Part shown: one piece after another, positions 31,814 to 40,481 of the stretch
Numbering within the stretch: position 1 is the stretch's first letter
Layout: every line of letters begins with the position of its first letter
Source of the DNA: an uncultured Blautia sp.
Lineage (GTDB): Bacteria; Bacillota; Clostridia; Lachnospirales; Lachnospiraceae
Length of the DNA: 64,000 bases
NCBI GenBank assembly: GCA_934424575.1
Contig: CAKRXU010000005.1
Span: 61,592-125,591 of the forward strand
Direction of reading: 5' to 3'
The notes under the pieces: generated by a model
Database searches by the model: none
The model's input: the letters and a program-made list of their open reading frames with translations, nothing else
What the model was told of the DNA's origin: nothing
Made by a program: the position numbers and the translations under genes

Positions 31814-33580
31814 TTACATGCGGTCTGGAGCTGAGAAGCCTAAGAGGTCGATGCTGGTTTCTAGGATGTTTTTGGTGAGGCTCAGGAGTTTGAGGAAGGA
31901 TTCTTTCTGGGCCTGGTTTTCTTCGCTCAGGATCTTGGTCTCGTGGTAGAAGCTGTTGAAGGCGTTGGAGACTTCGTAGATGTAAGCGCAGATTTTGTGT
32001 GGTGCTTTTTCTTCGAAGGCGTTTTCGATGGTGCTTCCGAATTTGGTCAGTTCCAGCATGAGGTTTTTCTGGCTGGTGTTTACTGCCGGGAGGAGTTCTC
32101 CGGACTCAAGGTTTCCACCTTCTTCTTTGTAACGGTTCAGGATGGATTTGATTCGTACGATTGTGTAGAGGATGTACGGACCTGTGTTTCCTTCGAAGGA
32201 GGTGAAGCGGTCGATGTCGAAGACGTAGTCTTTGGTTGCCTGGTTGGAGAGGTCGCCGTATTTGATTGCGGAGAGACCTACTACTTTGGCTGTTTCCCGG
32301 GCATCCTGGTCTTTGACACTTCTGTTTTCGACGATCTTATGGAACATTTCTTCGTCGATGTCTGCGATCAGGTTTTCAAGACGCATAACACCGCCGTCTC
32401 TTGTCTTGAATGGTTTGCCGTCTTTTCCGTTCATGGTACCGAATCCAAGGAAGGAAAGTTCTGTCTCTGGTTTTACGAGGCCTGTCTTTCTTGCACAGCG
32501 GAATACCTGGATGAAGTGGAGTTCCTGGCGTTTGTCTACGACGTAGAGGATCTCATCCGGATCGAAGAGTTTTACTCGTTCTACGATTGTTGCAAGGTCT
32601 GTGGTTGTATAAAGAGATGCTCCGTCGGATTTGAGAAGCATGCACGGCGGGATTTCTTTGGTGTCAGTGTCTTCTTTGACATCTACAACGAGTGCTCCCT
32701 GATCTTCGTATGCGAAGCCCTGGTCTTTCATCATCTGGACCATATCCGGGATATATGGCTGTGCATCGGATTCCTTTTTCCAGAGGTCGAAGGATACATT
32801 TAAGTTGCTGTAGTTTCTCTTAAGGTCAGTTACAGAAACCTGCATGATGTGGTTCCAGAGAGCCATGTAGCCTGGTTTTCCCTGCTGTAACTGATGCGTT
32901 GCCTCAAGTGCCTCGTTACGGTATTCCTCATCTACTTTGGATTTGCCGCTTGCACATGGATAGATCTCTTCCAGTTCGCTGATGGTGAACGGTGCTTCCT
33001 GCGGATATTCTCCCTGATAGCTGTCGTCAAAATAAACAAGCTCCGGTTTGCGGTATTTGAGTTCTGTGATGATCAGCCCCATCTGGAGTCCCCAGTCACC
33101 GAGATGTACGTCACCGATCACCTTATGTCCTACATATCTGCCGATACGTTTGATACTCTCTCCGATGATCGCAGAACGAAGATGTCCTACGTGGAGCGGT
33201 TTTGCTACGTTTGGTCCGCCGTAGTCGATGATAATGGTCTTTGGTGTCTCTGCTGTCCTGACAGAGTATTTCGGATCTGCTTCCATTTCCTTAAGATATT
33301 CTGCAAGGAATTCCTCTCTGACTCTGAGGTTGATGAAACCTGGTTTTACAACTTCTGCCATAGAAAAGATCTTGCTGTCCTTAAGATATACAACTACATC
33401 ATCTGCGATCATGAACGGTGCTTTCTTGTAAGCTTTGGCTCCTGCCATTGCTCCGTTACACTGATATTCGCATAAATCAGGACGGTTGGAAACGGTTACT
33501 TTGCCGTATGACGGATCATATCCGGCTTTTTCAAAAGCAGAAGCAAGTTCCTCTGCCATTAATTCCATAAGTTTTTTCAT
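31814..33580 (-). CDS. argS: Arginyl-tRNA synthetase
   Basis: 588 aa. An N-terminal Arg-specific domain leads to the HIGH variant GGPNVAKPLHVGHLRSAIIGES (about residue 121-142). The core has FIQVFRCARKTG, and a KMSKS-region equivalent reads PFKTRDGGVMRL. The DALR anticodon-binding helix domain lies at the C-terminus (ETSIDLLGFSAPDRM end). It charges tRNA-Arg. No T-box leader is seen. It follows the DegV gene by 10 nt, so it is cotranscribed from the promoter near 34.55 kb. The stop is 213 nt from the next gene's N-terminal region. Confidence 0.97.
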   Translation of the reverse strand: MKKLMELMAEELASAFEKAGYDPSYGKVTVSNRPDLCEYQCNGAMAGAKAYKKAPFMIADDVVVYLKDSKIFSMAEVVKPGFINLRVREEFLAEYLKEMEADPKYSVRTAETPKTIIIDYGGPNVAKPLHVGHLRSAIIGESIKRIGRYVGHKVIGDVHLGDWGLQMGLIITELKYRKPELVYFDDSYQGEYPQEAPFTISELEEIYPCASGKSKVDEEYRNEALEATHQLQQGKPGYMALWNHIMQVSVTDLKRNYSNLNVSFDLWKKESDAQPYIPDMVQMMKDQGFAYEDQGALVVDVKEDTDTKEIPPCMLLKSDGASLYTTTDLATIVERVKLFDPDEILYVVDKRQELHFIQVFRCARKTGLVKPETELSFLGFGTMNGKDGKPFKTRDGGVMRLENLIADIDEEMFHKIVENRSVKDQDARETAKVVGLSAIKYGDLSNQATKDYVFDIDRFTSFEGNTGPYILYTIVRIKSILNRYKEEGGNLESGELLPAVNTSQKNLMLELTKFGSTIENAFEEKAPHKICAYIYEVSNAFNSFYHETKILSEENQAQKESFLKLLSLTKNILETSIDLLGFSAPDRM

Positions 33581-33590
33581 TTTATTCTCC

Positions 33591-34463
33591 TTATTTTACA
33601 GTTACTTTTTTGGAGCAGGCTACGGCGAGTGCTCCGTGTCCGATGTGGCAGGCTATACTTAAAGAAAGCGGATCCATATGGATGTCCAGACCTGGGAATG
33701 ACGCCTGAACTTCGTTCTTGAATTCCTCTGCTTCTTCTTTGTTTCCTGTGTATGCCATCTGGAGGCACATCTCTCCTGCTTCTGCATATTCCTTAAAACG
33801 GCTGTCCCAGTCTTCTCTCATTGCTTTGAGCATGACCTTCTTCGCCTGCTTCTTGCCTCTTACCTTGGCATAGGCATCCAGTTTCTCTCCCTGGATCTGA
33901 AGGACCGGTTTCAGGTTGAGGACGGTTCCGATCGCAGCTGCCGCCGGAGTGATCCTGCCTCCTTTTTTGAGGTATTTCAGCGTTTCCAGTGTGATGTAGA
34001 TACTGGATTCCATTTTTTCTGCTTCGAGAACTTCTTTGATCTCTGCGGCTGTCTTGCCTGCATCACGCAGTGCCAGTGCATCCAGAACGGACTGACGCTG
34101 TGTTACGGAAATCCTCTGGTTGTTGACAACCTGTACTTTGCCGCCATATTCTCTGGAAAGTGCTGTTGCAGTATCGCAGGCTGCACTTAATCCGCTGGAC
34201 ATCGGAATGTGCACAACCTCATCGTATTCCTCCAGAAGATTGTCCCACAGCCCGCAGACTTCTGCCGGGCCTGGCTGTGAGGTAGAGATTGCTTCATCGT
34301 TCTTGAGTTTCTCATAAAATTCTTCCTGAGAAAGTGTGATCCCCTCAAGATACATAACATCATTAATATAAAAAGGCATCGGGAGGACAGAAATTCCAAG
34401 CTCTCGTCCTTCATCCTGTGTAATGCCGCTGTTACTGTCTGTTACAATCGCAATTTTTCCCAT
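33591..34463 (-). CDS. DegV family fatty-acid-binding protein
   Basis: About 290 aa. It starts MGKIAIVTDSNSGITQDEGR (the DegV N-terminal TDSxSx loop), contains TSQPGPAEV near residue 80, and has MDPLSLSIACHIGHGALAVA at the C-terminus. DegV/FakB-type proteins bind a fatty acid for FakA kinase; the lipid preference is not visible. The start is ATG at 34461-34463 with GGAG 7 nt upstream; an ATG 15 nt earlier would place the site inside the gene. It leads the argS transcript. Confidence 0.93.
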   Translation of the reverse strand: MGKIAIVTDSNSGITQDEGRELGISVLPMPFYINDVMYLEGITLSQEEFYEKLKNDEAISTSQPGPAEVCGLWDNLLEEYDEVVHIPMSSGLSAACDTATALSREYGGKVQVVNNQRISVTQRQSVLDALALRDAGKTAAEIKEVLEAEKMESSIYITLETLKYLKKGGRITPAAAAIGTVLNLKPVLQIQGEKLDAYAKVRGKKQAKKVMLKAMREDWDSRFKEYAEAGEMCLQMAYTGNKEEAEEFKNEVQASFPGLDIHMDPLSLSIACHIGHGALAVACSKKVTVK

Positions 34464-34540
34464 ACTGTATCTCCTCATATGTTTTTCTGTTTTCAGATAA
34501 CAATACTTATATCCTTATTGAATCATTGCATACTGTTTAT

Positions 34541-34569
34541 AGTTTAGCACATCTCACCCGGTATCTCAA
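34541..34569 (-). promoter_or_regulatory. Promoter of degV-argS
   Basis: TTGAGA (34564-34569) and TAAACT (34541-34546) are 17 bp apart on the minus strand, downstream of the exporter operon's terminator. Confidence 0.5.
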
Positions 34570-34608
34570 TTAAAAATATAAAAGCCGGATATTTTTTACA
34601 TTTTATAT

Positions 34609-34649
34609 AAAAAATCCCCCACAGTTCCCGGGAACCATAGAGGATTTTG
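34609..34649 (-). terminator. Terminator of the MacAB-like operon
   Basis: AAAATCC/GGATTTT outer arms surround GGTTCCCGGGAACT. On the minus strand the stem ends in GGATTTTTTATAT, 40 nt after the stop at 34690. Confidence 0.8.
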
Positions 34650-34689
34650 TGTCACTGTTCACTTCAGCAGTAACGATTTTGTAATTTTA

Positions 34690-35946
34690 TTATTCACTTC
34701 GCAGCGCATCGATCGGGTTCAGGTCTGCTGCCTTAACAGATGGGAGCAGTCCAAAGATAACTCCGATCAGCATGGAAAATATTACTGATCCGATGATCGC
34801 CGGAATACTGATCGCAGTCGGTGCTCCCGAAAGCTTGGAAACCACTTTCGACAGGACAATTCCGACAACAACACCAATGATACCACCGATACTTGTCAGC
34901 ATGGCAGCTTCTGTCAGGAACTGGAAAAGAATGACCTTTTTTCTTGCTCCGATTGCTTTCTTCAGACCGATCTCACTCGTTCGCTCTGTGACAGATACCA
35001 GCATGATGTTCATAACGCCGATACCGCCTACCAGCAGAGAAATACTTGCGATCCAGATCAGCTGTGTATTGGTGCTTTCGCTGAGTTTCTGCATGTTTCT
35101 TACCTGCTGCATCACATCGTCAGCCTTGTATTTGAACTTGGAAGAATTTGTATCGATTCCCTGGTTCATAACTTCCGCCGCTGCATTTCCGGCAGAACTC
35201 ATATTGTCTGTAGAATCTGCACGGATCACTGCATTCTGCGGCTCGTCAAACTGAAAAACTGTCGGCCAGCTGGTTTCCGGAATCATGATCGTTCCCATGA
35301 TCGTCTGATAATATTCATTGAACTCATCGATCGTTTTGATCGTCGGAAGATAATCATCGCTCTGCTGAACAACCCCGACAACTGTAAAAGGTTCGGAACC
35401 GATCTCAATCGTCTTACCTACCGGATTCTCTCCTGCAAACAGATTCTCTGCTGCATTGTCATCCACCAGGACAACTTTTCGCATTTCGGTAAGATCTTTC
35501 TGTACAAAACCTCTTCCCGATCTCACCATATATCCACGGGTTTCCAGATAATCCATATCAATTCCATAAATACTTCCACCCTGGAAACTGGCATTCTGAT
35601 AATAGACATTGCTCGCATAAGAACGACTGTAAAAAAATGTCGCATTCTCTACATGATCCAGTTTGCGGACATCTTCTTTCTGCTCATCTGAGAGGAGCGG
35701 AGCCGCTGTCCCATCTCCCATTCCATATTCGGAATCGTAAGCATTATCTCCATAATTGAGTGTAATGGAAACAGTATTATTGCCCGCACCAATCAGATCT
35801 TCTTTGATCTGCTCATTTGTTCCTTTCAGTGTCGAAACAATCGCAATGATAGATGCAATACCAATGATAATGCCAAGCATCGTCAGAAAGGAGCGCATTT
35901 TGTGAGACCAGATTCCCTGAATGGATATTCTGATATTTTCAAGCAT
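34690..35946 (-). CDS. MacB-type ABC transporter permease
   Basis: 418 aa. One N-terminal helix (MLGIIIGIASIIAIVSTLKG) comes first. A large extracellular MacB_PCD domain (about 45-285) follows, then three C-terminal helices of the FtsX fold: IASISLLVGGIGVMNIMLVSVTERTSEIGLKKAIGARK and two more. This is the mechanotransmission type, which exports peptides, antibiotics or lipoproteins with a periplasm-like adaptor. Last of four genes; AAGGTGG lies upstream. Its ATPase and two adaptors are encoded in the same operon. Confidence 0.93.
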   Translation of the reverse strand: MLENIRISIQGIWSHKMRSFLTMLGIIIGIASIIAIVSTLKGTNEQIKEDLIGAGNNTVSITLNYGDNAYDSEYGMGDGTAAPLLSDEQKEDVRKLDHVENATFFYSRSYASNVYYQNASFQGGSIYGIDMDYLETRGYMVRSGRGFVQKDLTEMRKVVLVDDNAAENLFAGENPVGKTIEIGSEPFTVVGVVQQSDDYLPTIKTIDEFNEYYQTIMGTIMIPETSWPTVFQFDEPQNAVIRADSTDNMSSAGNAAAEVMNQGIDTNSSKFKYKADDVMQQVRNMQKLSESTNTQLIWIASISLLVGGIGVMNIMLVSVTERTSEIGLKKAIGARKKVILFQFLTEAAMLTSIGGIIGVVVGIVLSKVVSKLSGAPTAISIPAIIGSVIFSMLIGVIFGLLPSVKAADLNPIDALRSE

Positions 35947-35960
35947 AAACTACCACCTTC

Positions 35961-37937
35961 CTAGTATCCGTACATTTCATCTGAGGTAACTTCTTTTGTT
36001 TTGGCACCATCTGTCACACCATCTCCATAAGGAAAAGCAATCTTGTCTTCTCTTGTGATACCACCAGTTACCAGAACACTGTAACCACTGTTGACATTTC
36101 CGCCAACTTTGAGGATCTGCTTTTTCAATGTACCATTATCATCTTTGTATACATAGCTGACGCCATTTTCAGTCCGGACAAAAGCCCTGTCCAGAACGAT
36201 TCCATTGCTGACTACATTTCCTGCCAATGTGACAGTAAGCCAGTCATCATCAGAAACTTTTACAGAATTATCTTCGATCGTAGCCGTGTACTCGTAATAA
36301 GAAGCATTCGGATTCCCACTGCCAAAATAAGAAGAGGAATCACCCGATACAGGATACTCTGAAACATAAGCTACTTTTGCATTAAAATCGCCATTTGAGG
36401 TAGAACATTTCAATTCTGTTCCCTCCTGAACCTGATCCAACATCAACTCACTTACTGTTCCTTTGACATAGTAGCCTTCTTTACTCTTTACAGACATAAA
36501 GTTTGTTCCATCAGAAGATGCCGTCGCCGCATCTCCGACCTTCGCTACGGTTCCGTCAAGCTTACTGTATACAACCTCTTTTTTGACTTTTTTCTCCAGT
36601 TTTCGGATATTCAGTTTGCCTTCACGGATATCCAGCTTCAGACTCTCGATCTTGGATTTCTGGATCTTGATCGCCTCATCTCTGCTGATCGTAGCAGTCC
36701 CGGGGCTGTCATCTCCACCATCATAACCGTCATCATCCGGAATCTCATTATCATATTGACTTGCATCCGCTAACGAGTACTCTACTTCTGCGCCATTATC
36801 CACACGTTTTTCCAGAAGATTTCCATCGATCAGGTAATACCCAATACAGGACTCTTTTCGGTTCTGGAAATCCGCAACCTGGTTGTTCTGATGAAATTCC
36901 AGCTGATACCAGTAGCCGGTCTTGCCCTCGGCTCTGGTTCCATCCTGATTAAACTGCGCCATCTTATTCAAAAAAGATCCCTTCGCAACTACATATCCTT
37001 CGGAAGAATCACACAGAAATACAAATGGGTCTTCCTCTGTACCCATTCCTGTGATCGGCTCTGTTTCATCCGTCAGGACCTGATAAAACTGAGATTCTCC
37101 ATCGATCAGTCCGTCTTTATTCTCACTTGGCTGCGTGTCGATGATCTTTATATCGTCCACGAAATCATCCTGCGGTACTTCTGCTCCCGGCGTTACCGTC
37201 GGAGTCGGTGTAACTTCCGGTGTTTCTGTCGGTTCAGGAGTCGGTGTGACATCCACTTCATCTCCACCTATATCATCTGAACCAAAGTCCACATCAACTG
37301 CTGAATCTGTTTCTTCTGTCTCTGATGCTTCTTCCTGCTGTGCAGCCACTGCCTCATTCTCACTGTCAGCACTCAGACCGTCTGTCACCGCCGTCGCCAG
37401 AACTGGATTGATCACTGCTGCCAGATACGTCCCATTTACGGAACCTTCTGCCAGAGAAGCCAGCTCGTCCCCTGAACTGCTCGTATCTGTGTCTGATGTC
37501 CGGTTTGTATCCAGTGCACTGCTGTCTGCGTCACTCTCCTCTACAGGGCCGCCGTTCTGGAGACTTGTCAGACGTTTCTGCGCTTTTGCAAGGTTCTGTT
37601 CCTGCTGCTGCTGTTTCAGTTCAGCAATCTTAAGTTCCATCTGAACCAGCGTCATATCAAAAGAAACCAGTTTATCTCCTTTTTTTACAGAATCGCCTTT
37701 GGAAACATACACATCCTGCACGATCATATCTTTATCTATGGAAATATTCTGAACAGCACTGGTGGCGATATTTCCCTCCAGACTGGTATCATCTGTATAA
37801 TACTGACTTGCCACGCTGTCCACACTGACCACTGACACTTCACTCTGATGCGATTTTCTGTAATAAACAGCACCACCGGCAGTACCGCCCGCTATCAATG
37901 CAGCGATCAGAACTCCTATGATGATTTTTTTCTTCAT
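35961..37937 (-). CDS. HlyD/MacA-like adaptor protein, long form
   Basis: 658 aa. A single N-terminal membrane anchor (IIIGVLIAALIAGGTAGGAVYY, about 4-25) leads to a barrel-sandwich hybrid edge (VSKGDSVKKGDKLVSFDMTLV). A coiled-coil start (ELKQQQQEQNLAKAQKRLTSL, about 105-125) follows. Then comes an insertion of about 300 residues that is Asp/Ser-rich, with a Pro-Thr repeat (TPTPEPTETPEVTPTPTVTP). The second half of the coiled coil (KIQKSKIESLKLDIREGKL, about 425) and the lipoyl/beta-barrel part then resume. The insertion between the two helices is unusual. It starts ATGA-coupled to the ATPase gene and is the second adaptor in the operon. Confidence 0.87.
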   Translation of the reverse strand: MKKKIIIGVLIAALIAGGTAGGAVYYRKSHQSEVSVVSVDSVASQYYTDDTSLEGNIATSAVQNISIDKDMIVQDVYVSKGDSVKKGDKLVSFDMTLVQMELKIAELKQQQQEQNLAKAQKRLTSLQNGGPVEESDADSSALDTNRTSDTDTSSSGDELASLAEGSVNGTYLAAVINPVLATAVTDGLSADSENEAVAAQQEEASETEETDSAVDVDFGSDDIGGDEVDVTPTPEPTETPEVTPTPTVTPGAEVPQDDFVDDIKIIDTQPSENKDGLIDGESQFYQVLTDETEPITGMGTEEDPFVFLCDSSEGYVVAKGSFLNKMAQFNQDGTRAEGKTGYWYQLEFHQNNQVADFQNRKESCIGYYLIDGNLLEKRVDNGAEVEYSLADASQYDNEIPDDDGYDGGDDSPGTATISRDEAIKIQKSKIESLKLDIREGKLNIRKLEKKVKKEVVYSKLDGTVAKVGDAATASSDGTNFMSVKSKEGYYVKGTVSELMLDQVQEGTELKCSTSNGDFNAKVAYVSEYPVSGDSSSYFGSGNPNASYYEYTATIEDNSVKVSDDDWLTVTLAGNVVSNGIVLDRAFVRTENGVSYVYKDDNGTLKKQILKVGGNVNSGYSVLVTGGITREDKIAFPYGDGVTDGAKTKEVTSDEMYGY

Positions 37938-38614
37938 GAATTCACCTCTTTTTCCCTGAGTTCCCCGTCACGGATCGTTACTACACGTTTTGCATGCGCT
38001 GCGATTTCCGGATCATGGGTGATCATCAGGACTGTAACCCCCTCATCATTTAATTTCTGAAAAAGTTCCATAACCTGTGCCCCTGATTTACTGTCCAGCG
38101 CGCCTGTAGGTTCATCAGCCAGAAGAAGCTTCGGACTGTTAACGATTGCTCTGGCGATCGCCACTCTCTGCATCTGGCCTCCCGAGAGCTGGTTTGGTTT
38201 AAAATCCACTCGATCCGCAAGTCCTACCCTGTCCAGAGCTTTCAGTGCCCTCTGTCTGCGCTCTTTCTTCGGAACTTTTGCGTAATTCAATGGAAGTTCC
38301 ACATTCGCAGCCGCCGACTGTCGTGGAAGAAGATGGAAACTCTGAAACACAAACCCTATCTTATTCAAACGGATATCTGACATATCATTCTCGGAGCAGG
38401 CACCGATCTCCTGTCCATCGAGAAAAAATTCTCCCTTGGTCGGTTTATCGAGACATCCTATGATATTCATAAGCGTTGTCTTACCGGAACCGGACGGTCC
38501 CATGATCGCCACATACTCTCCCTCTTCCATGGAAAAGTTAATATTTTTCAGTACCGGAACGCTCATTTTCCCCTGTTGGTAATCTTTATAGATTCCTTTT
38601 AATTCCAAGATCAT
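37934..38614 (-). CDS. MacB/LolD-type ABC transporter ATP-binding protein
   Basis: 226 aa. Walker A is GPSGSGKTT (residues 39-47), signature LSGGQMQRVAIARAI, Walker B LLLADEPTGALDSK, and switch His in LMITHDPEIAAHAKR. The DEPTGALD sequence is standard for MacB/LolD exporters. It overlaps the upstream adaptor stop as TAATG and the downstream adaptor as ATGA, so all subunits are translationally coupled. It energises the FtsX-fold permease encoded last in the operon. Confidence 0.95.
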   Translation of the reverse strand: MILELKGIYKDYQQGKMSVPVLKNINFSMEEGEYVAIMGPSGSGKTTLMNIIGCLDKPTKGEFFLDGQEIGACSENDMSDIRLNKIGFVFQSFHLLPRQSAAANVELPLNYAKVPKKERRQRALKALDRVGLADRVDFKPNQLSGGQMQRVAIARAIVNSPKLLLADEPTGALDSKSGAQVMELFQKLNDEGVTVLMITHDPEIAAHAKRVVTIRDGELREKEVNS

Positions 38615-40179
38615 TATTCTGCCTCCGTGTCATCCTGAATTGGAACCAGATCTTCATCCGGAAGTCCACTGTCAGTCATTTGTGTACTGTTGGTATTATT
38701 TTCATCCTCTATTATATTATCTGATATTTCTCCATCTGAGATCCAGTCATCTGCGGTATCATAAGTATCGTCAATTACGGTTCCCTGATCACTCATTTCA
38801 TAGTCACTGACTGCATTATCCTCTGTCATATCATCTTCATAAGAATCATCGATACCATCCATACCGTCTTCTGTTGGTATCTCATCAGAATCCATACCCG
38901 AAACCGGCTCCATATCAATACTCTCTGACTCCACAGCTTCTTCTCTGTTTTTGGTCGTTGCCATGCCTTCTTTGAGGTTTTCGGATGGGTAAGCAATATA
39001 GTCATCTTTGGTAAGTCCGTCTGCGATCTCATACTCACCAAGTTCCTCATCATACTGGCCAAGGATCACACTGCGTTTCTCAAGTTTCTTGTCCTTTCCC
39101 ATTGCCCATACATATGGCTGATCAGTATCCGCATCTACAATATAAAACTCGCTCAGCCACAAACCGGCTTTCTGTTCTTCCTGACCTTCATCCTTCTCTA
39201 TGTAGACATGTTGTCCAAGCATCAGTCCATCCGAAGAATCCAGATTCACATAAAATGGATAAGTACTGGAAGATGTCTGAGAATCTCCGCTCGCATCCAT
39301 CATTCCAAAATACGCACTACTGCTGCTACTTGTCGATGCACTGTCCCTGTCGATCGTTCCCATGGTTCCCTTCCAGGTCTGACTGCTGTCCACACGAGAG
39401 CGGATGATCACGGGTTCTCCTTCTATGATATTCTGGATGTTCAGCTCATTTACCGTTCCTTTTACTCTGTAAGAACCTGTACTCAGAATCGTAATAAAAG
39501 CATTACTGCTTCCACTGCCTGACCCGGAATAAGAAGACATATCAGTATCTCCGCTGTCATCCAAAGTATCTCCATCATCTGTTGCGATCTTGGAGGTATC
39601 GATCTTCTGGATCACACCATCAATGGAACTTCTTACTTCTGTGTTTCCGGTCGCACTCTGAAGTTTGTCGATCTCGGCCTGCTTACTCTTCTGGCTGTAT
39701 TCATTTTTCTTGAGATTCATCTTGTTTGTCTCAATTTCAATAGTATAAGACAGCTGGTTATCCTGTGATGCCTTCTTTTTTTCCTTTTCCAGCGTTGCAA
39801 TCTGTTCATTCAGACTGACCGCTTCATTTTTGAGACGATCCATTTCAAGCTGTGCCTCTTCCAGACTGTCCTGGATGCTGCTCAGATCATATTCAAACAG
39901 TAACTGTCCTTTTTTGACCTGATCGCCTGTTTTTACCTGTACTTCCTTGACGGATCTTCCACTTTCCAGTTCTACTTCTACCGTTTCCTGCGGCTCTACA
40001 ACCCCGGCATACCGATTGGATACACCTGTTGCTTCTCCATTGATCTCACTGATCTGGGTTACATATATAACATCTCCGCTGACTTCCTGCCGTCCAAACA
40101 CGCCTGTTTTCCAGCATACCCCCGCTGCTCCTCCTCCAATTATCAGGATCCCAAAAAGGATCAGAATTCTTTTTTTCAT
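38614..40179 (-). CDS. HlyD/MacA-like adaptor protein with acidic tail
   Basis: 521 aa. The N-terminal anchor ILILFGILIIGGGAAGVCW is at about 4-22. The biotinyl-lipoyl-like edge ESGRSVKEVQVKTGDQVKKG is at about 73-92. The coiled coil (residues 108-175) is rich in Lys/Glu heptads, for example LNEQIATLEKEKKK. A Gly/Ser-rich loop and beta-barrel part follow. The last ~100 residues are strongly acidic (about 30% Asp/Glu, from VESESIDMEPV on) and look disordered. It is the first gene of the exporter operon. Two adaptors with one ATPase and one permease is not the usual arrangement. AAGGAGG precedes the ATG by 12 nt. Confidence 0.88.
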   Translation of the reverse strand: MKKRILILFGILIIGGGAAGVCWKTGVFGRQEVSGDVIYVTQISEINGEATGVSNRYAGVVEPQETVEVELESGRSVKEVQVKTGDQVKKGQLLFEYDLSSIQDSLEEAQLEMDRLKNEAVSLNEQIATLEKEKKKASQDNQLSYTIEIETNKMNLKKNEYSQKSKQAEIDKLQSATGNTEVRSSIDGVIQKIDTSKIATDDGDTLDDSGDTDMSSYSGSGSGSSNAFITILSTGSYRVKGTVNELNIQNIIEGEPVIIRSRVDSSQTWKGTMGTIDRDSASTSSSSSAYFGMMDASGDSQTSSSTYPFYVNLDSSDGLMLGQHVYIEKDEGQEEQKAGLWLSEFYIVDADTDQPYVWAMGKDKKLEKRSVILGQYDEELGEYEIADGLTKDDYIAYPSENLKEGMATTKNREEAVESESIDMEPVSGMDSDEIPTEDGMDGIDDSYEDDMTEDNAVSDYEMSDQGTVIDDTYDTADDWISDGEISDNIIEDENNTNSTQMTDSGLPDEDLVPIQDDTEAE

Positions 40180-40262
40180 AATATGAAGTTTCCTCCTTAC
40201 AGCCCTTCGCCCTCGGACATTCTGACATATTTCTGTCGTATTTTTCTGTTTCTTATATTTAT

Positions 40263-40333
40263 GTTACATGATTACCGCCGTAATTCTGTAACAGCTACTT
40301 TTTTATCTTACCTATCATAGCAGATTGTTTCAA
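40263..40333 (-). promoter_or_regulatory. Exporter-operon promoter with operator-like palindrome
   Basis: TTGAAA (40328-40333) and TAAGAT (40305-40310) are 17 bp apart on the minus strand. From about 12 bp downstream lies a 30-bp palindrome, GTTACATGATTAC-CGCC-GTAATTCTGTAAC (40263-40292, 11 of 13 positions paired). It may be a repressor or activator site. The rest of 40180-40463 is divergent promoter DNA. Confidence 0.5.
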
Positions 40334-40419
40334 AAAAAGAAAGTCTTCCACAAAATCATTAAGATTTTCACATTTTTTTCACGTTTTCTTTCTAAAAACG
40401 GAGTAAAATATCCATTTTT

Positions 40420-40448
40420 TTGACTTTTGAGCTGATTTTTGGTAAAAT
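40420..40448 (+). promoter_or_regulatory. Promoter of the lipoprotein gene
   Basis: TTGACT (40420-40425) and TAAAAT (40443-40448) are 17 bp apart on the plus strand, 33 bp before the ATG. Confidence 0.75.
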
Positions 40449-40481
40449 ATAAAAGAATATTTTTTGAAAGGAAAGATACTT

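Noticed and set aside
32232..32803. Plus-strand frames within argS
   Set aside because: Shadow frames of a strongly conserved gene; no site upstream.
31814..34478. T-box leader upstream of argS
   Set aside because: No T-box signature (such as the AGGGTGGNACCGCG motif) was found; argS follows degV closely instead.
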